Origin: JAWLHA01 sp041690535
GTDB lineage: Bacteria > Pseudomonadota > Gammaproteobacteria > Thiohalomonadales > Thiohalomonadaceae
Assembly (NCBI GenBank): GCA_041690535.1
Contig: JAWLHA010000062.1
Coordinates: 1-23,660 of the forward strand
Reading direction: 5' to 3'
DNA length: 23,660 bases
Shown here: one piece after another, positions 15,055-23,660 of the stretch
Position numbering within the stretch: the stretch's first letter is position 1
Layout of the letters: every line of letters begins with the position of its first letter
Translations under genes and position numbers: made by a program
The notes under the pieces: model-generated
What the model was told of the DNA's origin: nothing
The model's database searches: none
The model's input: the letters and a program-made list of their open reading frames with translations, nothing else

Positions 15055-16793
15055 CCATCGCACTTTCATTTGGCGAACCGCTGTGGCTGCTCCTTGTAGC
15101 GCTGCCGTTGATGCCCTCCCTTTGGCGGCGGCTGCGCGGGCGACACCACGCCTATGCCGCGCCATCCTTGCTCCCTTGGGTGGTGTTGGGGACGCCCCCG
15201 CGCCGGTGGTGGTCACGCAACACGGCGTATGGACTGGCCTGGCTGCTGCTGGCACTGGCTGCCGCCGGGCCACGCCTCCCCACGGAGGCGCCCCACCAGG
15301 CCAGCGCAACCGGTCCCGACGTGATCATGGTCGTGGACCTCTCCCGCTCCATGGATGCGGCCGATGTGGCCCCCAACCGGCGCCGTCGGGCCATACTGGA
15401 GCTGTTCGAGTCGCTGGACCACACCTCCGGCCGCATCGGTGTGGTGGTCTATGCCGGGCGGCCCCACCTCTACGTGCCACTCACCCCCGACCGCCAGGCC
15501 CTTCGTTTCTACCTGGCCTCCCTCGACCGACTGGTGCTGCCCACCGAAGGCAGTGCCGTTGCACCGGCGCTGGACCTCGCCCGCACCACCCTGGCCGGTC
15601 GGCCGGGGACAGTGGTGCTGTTGACCGACGGGGACTTGGCCCACCCCGAGCAAACGTCGGAGGCCGCCCGCGCCCTGGCGGCCGCCGGTGGCCGCCTGCA
15701 TGTGCTTGGGCTCGGCAGCCCCGAGGGCGAGGCCATCCCCCTCGCGGCCGGAGGCTGGCTGGAGCAGCGGGGCCAGCCGGTGATCTCGCGGCTGGACGAG
15801 CGGCACCTCGAAACGCTCGCGCAACTTGGTGGCGGAAACTACCAACGGGTGAGTGACGATGATAGCGAGTGGGCGGCCCTGTTCAGCGACCGCGATGCCC
15901 CCGAGACGGCCGAGGCCCAGTGGCAGGAACTCTACCCCTGGCTGCTGTTGCCGGGGGTGCTGCTGCTATTCATCGCGCTGATGCCCTACGGCTTCGGGCG
16001 GAGTGTGGCCTCGGGGCTGCTTGCATTGCTGCTCTTGCCCTTGCTACCGCGGCCGAGCGTCGCGGCGGAGGAGACCGCGGCGGCCTACCAGGCCTTCCAA
16101 CAGCGCGAGTACGCGACCGCCGCGGCGCTCTATGCCCGGCTCCCCGGCCACACCGGGCGGATGGGGGAAGGGGCGAGCCATTACCGGGCCGGCGATTTCG
16201 CGGGTGCGGCGCGGGCCTTCACTGCGGCGGTACTGGATGCCCGCGACGAGGCCGGACGCGCCGATGCCCTCTTCAACCTGGGCGGGGCGCTCTTTCGTCT
16301 TGGTGATTATGGGGGGGCCGTGCAGGTGTTCGGGGATGTGCTGCACTACCGCCCTGGTGATGCGGCCGCGACCCATAACCGGAGGGTGGCCGAGGCGCTC
16401 TTACAGGCGGTGCTGGAGCGCCAACGGGGCGGTGGCGCGGCGCAGGCCGGACGCGGGCCGCGCAGCGCCCGCGCCGCGGAGGGTATCGCAGTGGGCGAGG
16501 CGAGCAGGTTGTCGCTGGACGATGCCCGGCAGCGGGAAACCGCCCTTCCTTCCCTGCCGGGCGAGGCGGAGATTCTCATCCAGCGGGGCCTGGCCCGCAT
16601 CGGGTTGGCAGCGCAGGAGGAGGCGGCGGCGGGCAGTGCGGCCTGGCAGCAGGATCTTGCCGCGGCGCGGCTCTCCATGCTGGTCCTGGAGGACCACCCG
16701 GCCGACCTGTGGAACAGACTGTTCGAGGTGGAGGAGGGCTTTCCTGCCCCACTGCAGGAGCCGCGCGCCCTGCCGGGGGTAGCCCCATGGTGA
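15051..16793 (+). CDS. VWA-domain and TPR membrane protein (BatB/BatC-like fusion)
   Basis: 580 residues from GTG 15051 (GTGA overlap with the preceding gene). Membrane segments are at about 10-25 and 60-73. The VWA domain (about 90-280) has a complete metal site: D96-L-S98-R-S100, then the TEGSAVAPALDLA region and TDGD at 192-195. Two hydrophobic segments follow (about 296-312 and 318-333). A periplasmic TPR region is at about 340-450 (EYATAAALYARLPG, DFAGAARAFTAAV, DALFNLGGALFRLGDYGGA). In Bacteroides and others BatB and BatC are separate; here both parts are in one chain, as in several gammaproteobacteria. Likely a scaffold served by the MoxR ATPase. Confidence 0.9.
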   Translation: MTIALSFGEPLWLLLVALPLMPSLWRRLRGRHHAYAAPSLLPWVVLGTPPRRWWSRNTAYGLAWLLLALAAAGPRLPTEAPHQASATGPDVIMVVDLSRSMDAADVAPNRRRRAILELFESLDHTSGRIGVVVYAGRPHLYVPLTPDRQALRFYLASLDRLVLPTEGSAVAPALDLARTTLAGRPGTVVLLTDGDLAHPEQTSEAARALAAAGGRLHVLGLGSPEGEAIPLAAGGWLEQRGQPVISRLDERHLETLAQLGGGNYQRVSDDDSEWAALFSDRDAPETAEAQWQELYPWLLLPGVLLLFIALMPYGFGRSVASGLLALLLLPLLPRPSVAAEETAAAYQAFQQREYATAAALYARLPGHTGRMGEGASHYRAGDFAGAARAFTAAVLDARDEAGRADALFNLGGALFRLGDYGGAVQVFGDVLHYRPGDAAATHNRRVAEALLQAVLERQRGGGAAQAGRGPRSARAAEGIAVGEASRLSLDDARQRETALPSLPGEAEILIQRGLARIGLAAQEEAAAGSAAWQQDLAAARLSMLVLEDHPADLWNRLFEVEEGFPAPLQEPRALPGVAPW

Positions 16794-18259
16794 GAATTGC
16801 AGTTGGGCGGGGTGCAAGGCCCGCCTCGAAGAGGCGCGGAGCCTTGGCGCGTATCGCGGAAGTCCTGATTTTGCTCCTGCTCTGCGGCCACTCGGCCCGG
16901 GCTGCGCCCGAGCCCGCTCTGCGGCTGGCGTTGGAGGGGACGCAGGTGGAGCTGGGCCAGCCGCTGCGCGGTGCCGTGATCAGCGACCCTTCCGCCCCAC
17001 CCCCCACCCGCGAAGACCTGCGGTCGCTGGAGGGGGATTTCGAGGTGCAGGTGCGGGATGGGCCGGAGCCGCTGGCCAACGGTGCCCATCGCCTCCCTTT
17101 CCGGCTCTATGCGCGGCACACGGGGGAGATCCTCCTGTCGGGCCCGGGCGCACCGGTGGCCGTCACGGTCACTGACGCCAACGTCCGTAGTGAGCCCTTG
17201 CGGGTGCGCCATCAGCTCTCCTCGGCCACCCCCTGGGTGCGCCAACAGGTGCTGCTTACCATGGAGGTGATCACCCCCGAGCCCCATGCCTCGCTGCGCC
17301 TTGACCCGCCTTCACTGCCGGGTGTCGAGGTCGTTCCCCTGCCCCCTTCCAGCGAGCCGGTTCAAACCGCTGCCGGCCCACGCACCCGCTTGCGAGCCGG
17401 CTGGGCGCTCTTCCCCCTGGCGCCCGGCGCCTACCGCCTCGACCTGCCGCCGGTGCACTACCGGCTGGATGGCGGTACCCGGCGCCTTTTCCCCCTGGGA
17501 CCGGTAGAGCTTGCCGTGCGGCCTCTGCCGCCCTATGTGCCGCCCACCATGCCCGTGGGGCGGGTGGCCCTCGCCTCCAGGCTGGAGCCGGCCGGTCTGC
17601 TGCACAAGGACCATCTCGCCCACTGGCACCTGACCGTCAGCGCCCCCGCGGTGCCGGCGCCCTGGCTGCCGCCGGTCCTGCGCGCCCTGAAGTCGGGCCC
17701 GGCACTGCGCTACCTGCCCGCGCAGAGCGTGCTTGAGACCTCACCCGACGGCAGTGGCGTTCATGCGCTGGCCGAGCACACGGTACCCTTCAGACCCCTC
17801 GCGGACGGCCGTCTCGCCCTGCCGCAGCTGGAGGTGCAGTATTTCGACCCCGACAGCGGCCGGTTGGAGCGGGTGGTGCACGTGCCGCCCCGTCCTCTGG
17901 TATTGGGAATTCCCGCCCGCTGGGCGGCAGTGGCCCTCGTGGCTACGTTACTGGCGTGGGCGCTGCCGCGCCTGTGGCACCGCGGCCGCGCGCGCTGGCA
18001 GAGCCGTGTGGCCCGCCGCGCCGCCCTGGCCGAATTGAGCCGCGCAGCCGATGCCGCCGCCCTGCGCGGCGCCTTGCGCCGCTACTTGGCTGCAACGGGG
18101 GCCCCGGCCAACCTGCCGCTGGAGCGCCTGCAGGGATGCCTCCCACCCGAGCTGTTGGCGCGGCTCACCGCCGCAAGCTACGGAAGCGCGCAGGAGGTCG
18201 ACCTGCCCGCCCTTCGCAATTCATTGCTGCGTGCGCTGCGGGTGAGAGGATCGTGCTAA
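16787..18259 (+). CDS. BatD-like membrane protein
   Basis: 490 residues from ATG 16787; GTG 16790 is the alternative and would give the same GTGA overlap as the other junctions. A signal peptide (about 1-39, with LILLLLCGHSARA before the likely cleavage) leads to a long extracytoplasmic beta-rich region. A membrane segment at about 378-396 follows, then a basic cytoplasmic tail with an alanine-rich helical part. This layout and its position as last gene match BatD. The protein would present a periplasmic region next to the VWA proteins. Similarity is by architecture, not by motif, so the call is moderate. Confidence 0.83.
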   Translation: MVRIAVGRGARPASKRRGALARIAEVLILLLLCGHSARAAPEPALRLALEGTQVELGQPLRGAVISDPSAPPPTREDLRSLEGDFEVQVRDGPEPLANGAHRLPFRLYARHTGEILLSGPGAPVAVTVTDANVRSEPLRVRHQLSSATPWVRQQVLLTMEVITPEPHASLRLDPPSLPGVEVVPLPPSSEPVQTAAGPRTRLRAGWALFPLAPGAYRLDLPPVHYRLDGGTRRLFPLGPVELAVRPLPPYVPPTMPVGRVALASRLEPAGLLHKDHLAHWHLTVSAPAVPAPWLPPVLRALKSGPALRYLPAQSVLETSPDGSGVHALAEHTVPFRPLADGRLALPQLEVQYFDPDSGRLERVVHVPPRPLVLGIPARWAAVALVATLLAWALPRLWHRGRARWQSRVARRAALAELSRAADAAALRGALRRYLAATGAPANLPLERLQGCLPPELLARLTAASYGSAQEVDLPALRNSLLRALRVRGSC

Positions 18260-18327
18260 GCAGCCAGGAGCTGGCGCATGCATCCCCCCGGCAGCGATAG
18301 CAACAATTGCGCCATGGTTGGGGGGCA

Positions 18328-18345
18328 GGCCGGTGCATGCCGGCC
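18328..18345. terminator. GC-rich hairpin between the convergent operons
   Basis: ggccgg, a 6-base loop, ccggcc: a perfect 6-bp stem in the 142-bp gap between the BatD gene (plus) and the regulator gene (minus). There is no T-run on either side, so intrinsic termination is uncertain. The rest of the gap shows no feature I can support. Confidence 0.3.
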
Positions 18346-18401
18346 AGCGGAACCGGTCAGGATCGGGTCGTAGCGCTTTGCAACATCGGGCAACCTGCAA
18401 C

Positions 18402-19731
<1,330 letters not shown>

Positions 19732-19757
<26 letters not shown>

Positions 19758-21135
19758 CGTCGTTCTTCTCGGGTACGGCGGGCAGGCGAAGGCGAAACAC
19801 GGTGCGCCCGGGACGGCTCTGGTGCAGGAGGATCTGCCCCTGCATCGACTCCATGAGGGTGCGGCACAGGTAGAGCCCCAATCCGGTCCCGCTGCCCGCC
19901 TCCTTGGTGGTGAAGAAGGGCTCGAAGATCGCGGACTGACGCTCGGTGGGGATGCCCGGCCCGTCATCGCTCACCTCAACCAAGATCTGGTCGCCCTCAC
20001 GCCCCAGGTGGATGGTGATCTGCCGGGCCCCCGCCTGAACCGCGTTGCTGGCGAGGTTGAACAGCACCTGTTCAAAGGCGCCGACGTCGCACACGGCCGG
20101 GCAGCTGCGCTCACCGCCTTGGGTGATCTCCGCCCCGTGGTCACGCATCACCGGACGGATCAGGGTAATGTTGGCCCCGATAACTCTGGTGAGATCCGCC
20201 CGCTGCAGCACGATCTCCGGGGCACGGGCGGCGCTCAGCAGGTTGCGCACGATCTCCGAGCACTTGTTCACCTGCCGCTCCACTACGCTGAGCCGCTGTT
20301 CGAGCGCGGTATCGGCCCCGCGCCGTGCCTGCTGCACGTAGCCGATGATGTTGCCCAGCGGGGTGTTGAGGCCGTGGGCGAGTCCGGCGGCCATCTGGCC
20401 GATGGAGGCGAGTCGCTGTTCGCGGCAGAAACGTTGGGTGGCGGTGCGCGCGAGACGATTGGCGTGCTCGATGGAGTGAATGTGCTGGCGGATCTCGCCG
20501 CGCATCCGCTCGAAGGTCTGCGCCAGCAGTACCACCTCCTGGGGACCGTCCGCCACCCGGGGCACCAGGGGGGCCTCGTCCCCGGCCAGGGGGCTGACGC
20601 TCTCGGCGAGGGCTTGGAGCGGGGCCACCACTCGGCGGCGCAGCAACCACCGCAGGGCCCAAAACATGGCCAGGGTCACCAGGGCCAGGCCACCCAGCCA
20701 GAGCATCGACAGCAGCACCACGGTCCGCTCCATGGCACTACGGTCGTAGGCGACGGTCACATCGCCAATGATATTGTCGGCCAGCCGCATGGGCTGGGTC
20801 AGCGAGAGGGTGCCGGGCCGGGTGGTTGCCTCCCCCATGCCAGCCTCCGCCAGGGTCTCCCCGTCGGCGCGGCGGATGCGCAGATAGAGCACATCGGCAC
20901 CGCGCTCCAGATCGCCGACGTAACGCTCGAGTGTGCCGTAGTCGTAGACCAGTACGGCATCGAGGGAGACCACCGCCAGCTGGCGCGCCAGTGCCTCCGC
21001 CTTGTCATGCAGGGCCCCGTCCAGGGTGCGGCTGATGACCTGCTGGACCACGATGCCGAGCAACAACGCCAGCAGCAGCAGGGCCCCGCCTGCGTAGCGG
21101 GTCACTAATCCGGAAAGCGTCACGTTGTTGCCCAT
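19732..21135 (-). CDS. Membrane sensor histidine kinase
   Basis: 467 residues from ATG 21135, with AGGAAGG upstream. The first membrane segment is at about 15-33, a periplasmic sensor region at about 34-135, the second membrane segment at about 138-162, then a HAMP-like linker. The phospho-accepting histidine is H254 in AAGLAHGLNTPLGN. The residue after it is glycine, where this class mostly has glutamate. ATPase motifs follow: N box NLASNAVQAG, G1 DDGPGI, F box FEPFFTTK, G2 GSGTGLGLYL. The periplasmic part would be the contact point for the PhnD-like lipoprotein encoded upstream. It is translationally coupled to the response regulator. Confidence 0.94.
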
Positions 21136-21427
21136 CACCCTTCCTCGCCCCACCTCTTGGAAGCGGTACACACTCCGCCAATCTCGCCGCGCCAGCTGTC
21201 GCACCCCAGGGTGAGAAGAAGGTACTCACTCTCTCGCCCCGTCTCCCGGGGCGATGAGGAGCCGTCGGTGCGAGCCCGAAGGTTATGGAGCCCCGGGCAG
21301 TTCCGGTCGGTATGGGCAGGTGATGTCCGGCACCGCGGCTCTGCGCCCTCGCGCGAAACCCGACGGCCGTGCGGGTGGCAGTCACTGCCCGCGCAGACCA
21401 TGCCGAGGGTGCCCGCCGCCCGGGAGA
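21136..21427. other. Gap between rhodanese and kinase genes
   Basis: 292 bp without a recognised gene. Two hairpins are visible: cgccccg-tctcc-cggggcg (21236-21254) and ggcagt-c-actgcc (around 21377-21389). Neither is followed by a T-run. An 88-codon frame (21401 to 21135, minus) ends in TGATG overlapping the kinase start, but it lacks a ribosome binding site and any known motif, so I do not call it a gene. The kinase promoter may lie here or the operon may be read through from the rhodanese gene. Confidence 0.4.
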
Positions 21428-22357
21428 TCAGAGAGCGAACTCCTCGTCATAGGGCTGGTCGCCACCCACCACCGGCAGGGTCAGTTCGTTGCCCCAGTGG
21501 GACCATCCGCCGTTGTACAGCCGCACGTCACGGTAGCCCAAGCTCTTGAGCTGCATGTAGGCCAGACCCATGCGGAAGCCATCGTGGCAGTAGATGTAGA
21601 CACTCTTGTCCTTGGGAATGGCGGCGTATATCGCCTCCAGCGCCTCCGGGGCGTGCCACTTCTGCGACTGCCCGTCGGTGCCGTCCAGACTGACGATGTT
21701 AATGGCGCCGGGGATGTGGCCGCCCTGGATGGCGTGGCGGATCACCTCGCCGGTGTACATGTCCCGCGGGCGGGCATCGAGCAGCACCACCGAGGGATCG
21801 CGCCGCGAGACCACGTCGTCGTAAACATCGGTCCACTCCACGAACAGCGCCGGGTTGGCCGGCTTCAGGGTCACCCGGCCCGGCGTCGGGGTCACTGGCT
21901 CCTTGGAGAGATCGTTGAAAGCGGTCCATTCAATGGTGCTGCCGTTGAGAAGCTTTACCCGCGCCGTGTCGAAGCCGTACAGGTCCAGCAGGTAGTAGAC
22001 GCGGGAGGCCAGGGCAGTGCGGGAGTCGTCGTAGATGAGGATGGTCGAGTTGTCGTTGACCCCCCAGCGGCGCAGGGTCGCCTGGAATGTCTCGCGCGAG
22101 GGGAAGCGCATGATGGGATCGGCGAAGTTGTCGCCCAGGTCTTTGAAGCGCTGCACCTGAACCGCGCCGGGGATGTGGCCGATGGTGTAGTAGCGATGGG
22201 GGTGGTAGCGCACATCCAGGATCACCAGGTCCGGGTCGTCAATGTGCTCTTCAAGCCAGTCGGAACCCACCAGGAAGGCCGGGGGTTCGGCAGCCGGAAC
22301 GACGCTGCTGAACAGAAGCAACAGCGCGGCGGTGAAGGTACGGCAAAGGTGGTGCAT
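21428..22357 (-). CDS. Periplasmic two-domain rhodanese (sulfurtransferase)
   Basis: 309 residues from ATG 22357, with AGGAG 9 bp upstream; the frame is open further but would pass through the promoter. A signal peptide ends near residues 22-23 (VVPAA). The first rhodanese domain (about 28-150) lacks the catalytic cysteine at the IYDDSRTALASR loop, as is usual. The second (about 170-297) has C257 in the active loop CHDGFRM, with the GHIPGA and YNGGWSHWG motifs. It should transfer sulfane sulfur from a donor such as thiosulfate in the periplasm; the true substrate is unknown. It lies between the PhnD-like and kinase genes, behind a sigma-54 promoter. Confidence 0.94.
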   Translation of the reverse strand: MHHLCRTFTAALLLLFSSVVPAAEPPAFLVGSDWLEEHIDDPDLVILDVRYHPHRYYTIGHIPGAVQVQRFKDLGDNFADPIMRFPSRETFQATLRRWGVNDNSTILIYDDSRTALASRVYYLLDLYGFDTARVKLLNGSTIEWTAFNDLSKEPVTPTPGRVTLKPANPALFVEWTDVYDDVVSRRDPSVVLLDARPRDMYTGEVIRHAIQGGHIPGAINIVSLDGTDGQSQKWHAPEALEAIYAAIPKDKSVYIYCHDGFRMGLAYMQLKSLGYRDVRLYNGGWSHWGNELTLPVVGGDQPYDEEFAL

Positions 22358-22398
22358 CGGGTTGTTCTCCTGAATTACAACGGTTGGAGCCTGGATAG

Positions 22399-22414
22399 TG
22401 CAATTTGCCTGCCA
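22399..22414 (-). promoter_or_regulatory. Sigma-54 promoter of the rhodanese gene
   Basis: On the minus strand TGGCAGGCAAATTGCA. The GG and GC dinucleotides are exactly 10 bp apart, and only one base differs from TGGCACG-N4-TTGCA. The predicted start is near 22388, giving a leader of about 31 bases before ATG 22357. A sigma-54 activator gene lies in the same cluster. Confidence 0.8.
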
Positions 22415-22458
22415 CGCCGAAATCGGCGCCTTGGGCCATGCCGGCACGCCCTTGACCA

Positions 22459-22490
22459 TTGCATTTTGCAACGACTAAGGCATTTTGCCA
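22459..22490 (-). promoter_or_regulatory. Two palindromic upstream sites, candidate enhancer for the sigma-54 activator
   Basis: TTGCA-AAA-TGCAA (22459-22471) and GGCA-AAA-TGCC (22479-22489) share the core GCAAAATGC. They are 19 bp apart centre to centre and lie at about -77 and -96 from the predicted start. They are just past the stop of the PhnD-like gene, as bEBP upstream activator sites usually lie. Confidence 0.5.
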
Positions 22491-22500
22491 CGATCCCGCT

Positions 22501-23403
22501 CTACCAGGGCAGCGGCTCCCCATCGCAACCGCGCTCAAGCCGTTCGACGATGCGCCGAGCCAACGCGTACTCGTCATCACCCGCCAGTCGGAAGGAGACC
22601 CCGGGGCCCAAGAGCCGGATGGCATCGATGCCCTGGGGGTCGGGCTCCAGCAGGGCCGCCTGCACTTCGCGGAAGAGGGCCTCCGGCAGTCCCGGGCGTG
22701 CGACCACCGCCAGCGGCGGCAGCGGCGGCGAGTGCTCGATGATGCGCAGGCCCGGTTCGCGATCCAGATACCTGCGGGCGATCCCGAGCGTCGTCCCGCC
22801 AGCGTCGTAGTCGCCATGGAGGACGGCCAGGACGGCCCGTTCGTGGCGATCCAGGTAGGCGTAGTCCGTCAGGTCGGCCAAATGGATGCCTTGGCGCAGC
22901 AGCATGGCGCGAGGCATGTAGTGGCTGGCCAGGGAGGGGTGCGCCCCGAAGGCGAAGGTGCGCCCCCGCAAATCGCTCACCCGCTCGATGGGGCTGTCCC
23001 GGCGCACCACGATGACCCCCACGTAGGGCGATTCGGAGGCGACCAGGCGTACCCGCTCAGCGCTGTCCCGCCCATACCGGTCGTGGGCGCGCAGGTAAGA
23101 GGTTGGCCCCATGTAGGCCAAGTCCACGGCCCCTTCCACCAGACGGCGCACCTGCTGCCCGTAGCCCGTGGCCACGTGCAGGCGCACCGTCCGTCCGAGC
23201 CGTTCCGACAGATACTCCACCAAGGGCTGATAGCGCCCGGCCAACCGGCTCGGGGTGTCGTAGGGGGGAACCGTTAACACCAGCGCCGGGCCGCCCCCGG
23301 GGGGCTCCGGTGGCGGCCCGGAGGCGGATGGGGTGTCACCACGACCGCAGGCGGTCAACAGCAATGCCCACAGGGCGATCCAATAGCTGGAACGGCGCGT
23401 CAT
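22501..23403 (-). CDS. PhnD-like periplasmic substrate-binding lipoprotein
   Basis: 300 residues from ATG 23403. A lipoprotein signal peptide ends in LLLTACG, with C19 as the lipidation site. A Pro/Gly-rich linker (about 24-40) precedes the PhnD/SsuA/transferrin-type binding domain. Family landmarks include LVEYLSERLGRTVRL, GAVDLAYMGPTSYL, VIVVRRDSPIERVSDLRGRTFAFG, SLASHYMPRAML and DYDAGGTTLGIA. No ABC permease or ATPase gene is nearby; instead a rhodanese and a kinase/sigma-54 regulator pair follow, so it is likely a ligand sensor. AioX, the arsenite-binding component of AioXSR, belongs to this family but uses a cysteine; here no cysteine exists in the binding domain apart from one near the C-terminus. 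GGAG lies directly before the ATG. Confidence 0.88.
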   Translation of the reverse strand: MTRRSSYWIALWALLLTACGRGDTPSASGPPPEPPGGGPALVLTVPPYDTPSRLAGRYQPLVEYLSERLGRTVRLHVATGYGQQVRRLVEGAVDLAYMGPTSYLRAHDRYGRDSAERVRLVASESPYVGVIVVRRDSPIERVSDLRGRTFAFGAHPSLASHYMPRAMLLRQGIHLADLTDYAYLDRHERAVLAVLHGDYDAGGTTLGIARRYLDREPGLRIIEHSPPLPPLAVVARPGLPEALFREVQAALLEPDPQGIDAIRLLGPGVSFRLAGDDEYALARRIVERLERGCDGEPLPW

Positions 23404-23494
23404 CTCCGGTGAGTCCGATGTTGGGATGGGGGCTCATCAGGGTGGGTGAAGAACATGCTCGCGGTGGCTACGCTCGGCGGTTGCCGGCCCGGGC

Positions 23495-23660
23495 AGGGTA
23501 AACGCATACTTACCCAAGAGCGATGTAAGTCCTTGAAAGCAGGTCGTCGGCCGCAGGGATGGGTGCAAGGACGCACTTATGCCGCGGGAGGGCAGGATGC
23601 CCGAAGCGGCCGCGGCCGTCGAGCGTACAGGGATGGAAGATGATTGCTCCTGCATAATCT
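23495..23660. repeat. Dispersed repeat, copy near the right end
   Basis: 23495-23555 equals 1-61 except for one base (a to g at the 24th position). The next segment (about 23556-23610) is an insertion relative to the left copy, with a gcatcc/ggatgc-type arm. Then ggccgtcgagcgtacagggatg resumes the left-copy order. The right arm is not present within the window. It lies upstream of the PhnD-like gene; no gene is seen from 23404 to the end. Confidence 0.8.

Noticed and set aside
22501..23403. True arsenite sensor AioX
   Set aside because: Apart from the lipidation cysteine the protein has only one cysteine, near its C-terminus, so the arsenite-binding cysteine of AioX is missing. No arsenite oxidase genes are in the window.

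Overview
This is a GC-rich gammaproteobacterial chromosomal segment from a draft scaffold; a run of exactly 100 N lies inside a tandem repeat. Several conserved gammaproteobacterial gene orders are present: orn close to rsgA and motAB, the dnaX-ybaB-recR block, and a moxR/DUF58/DUF4381/VWA/VWA-TPR/BatD operon. Composition, repeat families and the c-type cytochrome and rhodanese content would suit a Chromatiales/Ectothiorhodospiraceae-like lineage, but the sequence alone does not fix the genus.

Layout. 1-315: intergenic, two copies of a palindromic dispersed repeat. 316-3880: orn (minus), then a plus-strand run of M48 membrane protease, small periplasmic cytochrome c, pterin-4a-carbinolamine dehydratase and rsgA. 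3885-5701: motB and motA (minus), with a sigma-28-like promoter ahead of motA. 5869-7317: HDOD-domain regulator. 7318-8190: a non-coding repeat block with 11 heptamers, a widespread palindrome, and an 81-bp tandem array interrupted by the assembly gap and bounded by a 13-bp inverted repeat. 8191-11339: recR, ybaB and dnaX (minus); dnaX carries an A9 run from which both alternative frames stop within a few codons. 11340-11745: non-coding, with a repeat fragment. 11746-18259: a six-gene MoxR/Bat-type operon on the plus strand with nearly every junction overlapping.

18402-23403, all on the minus strand: PhnD-like substrate-binding lipoprotein, periplasmic two-domain rhodanese, sensor histidine kinase and NtrC-family response regulator. 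A good sigma-54 promoter lies in front of the rhodanese gene, with two short palindromes upstream of it at enhancer distance. Binding lipoprotein, kinase and sigma-54 activator together resemble the AioX-AioS-AioR arsenite-sensing design. The lipoprotein has no cysteine in its ligand-binding part and the apparent target is a rhodanese, so the ligand is probably something else. I regard this as the most interesting system in the window. The regulator gene has an apparent one-base deletion in the DNA-binding helix codons.

The first 61 bases of the window recur, with one difference, at 23495-23555 in the same orientation, so the whole segment is flanked by copies of one dispersed repeat.
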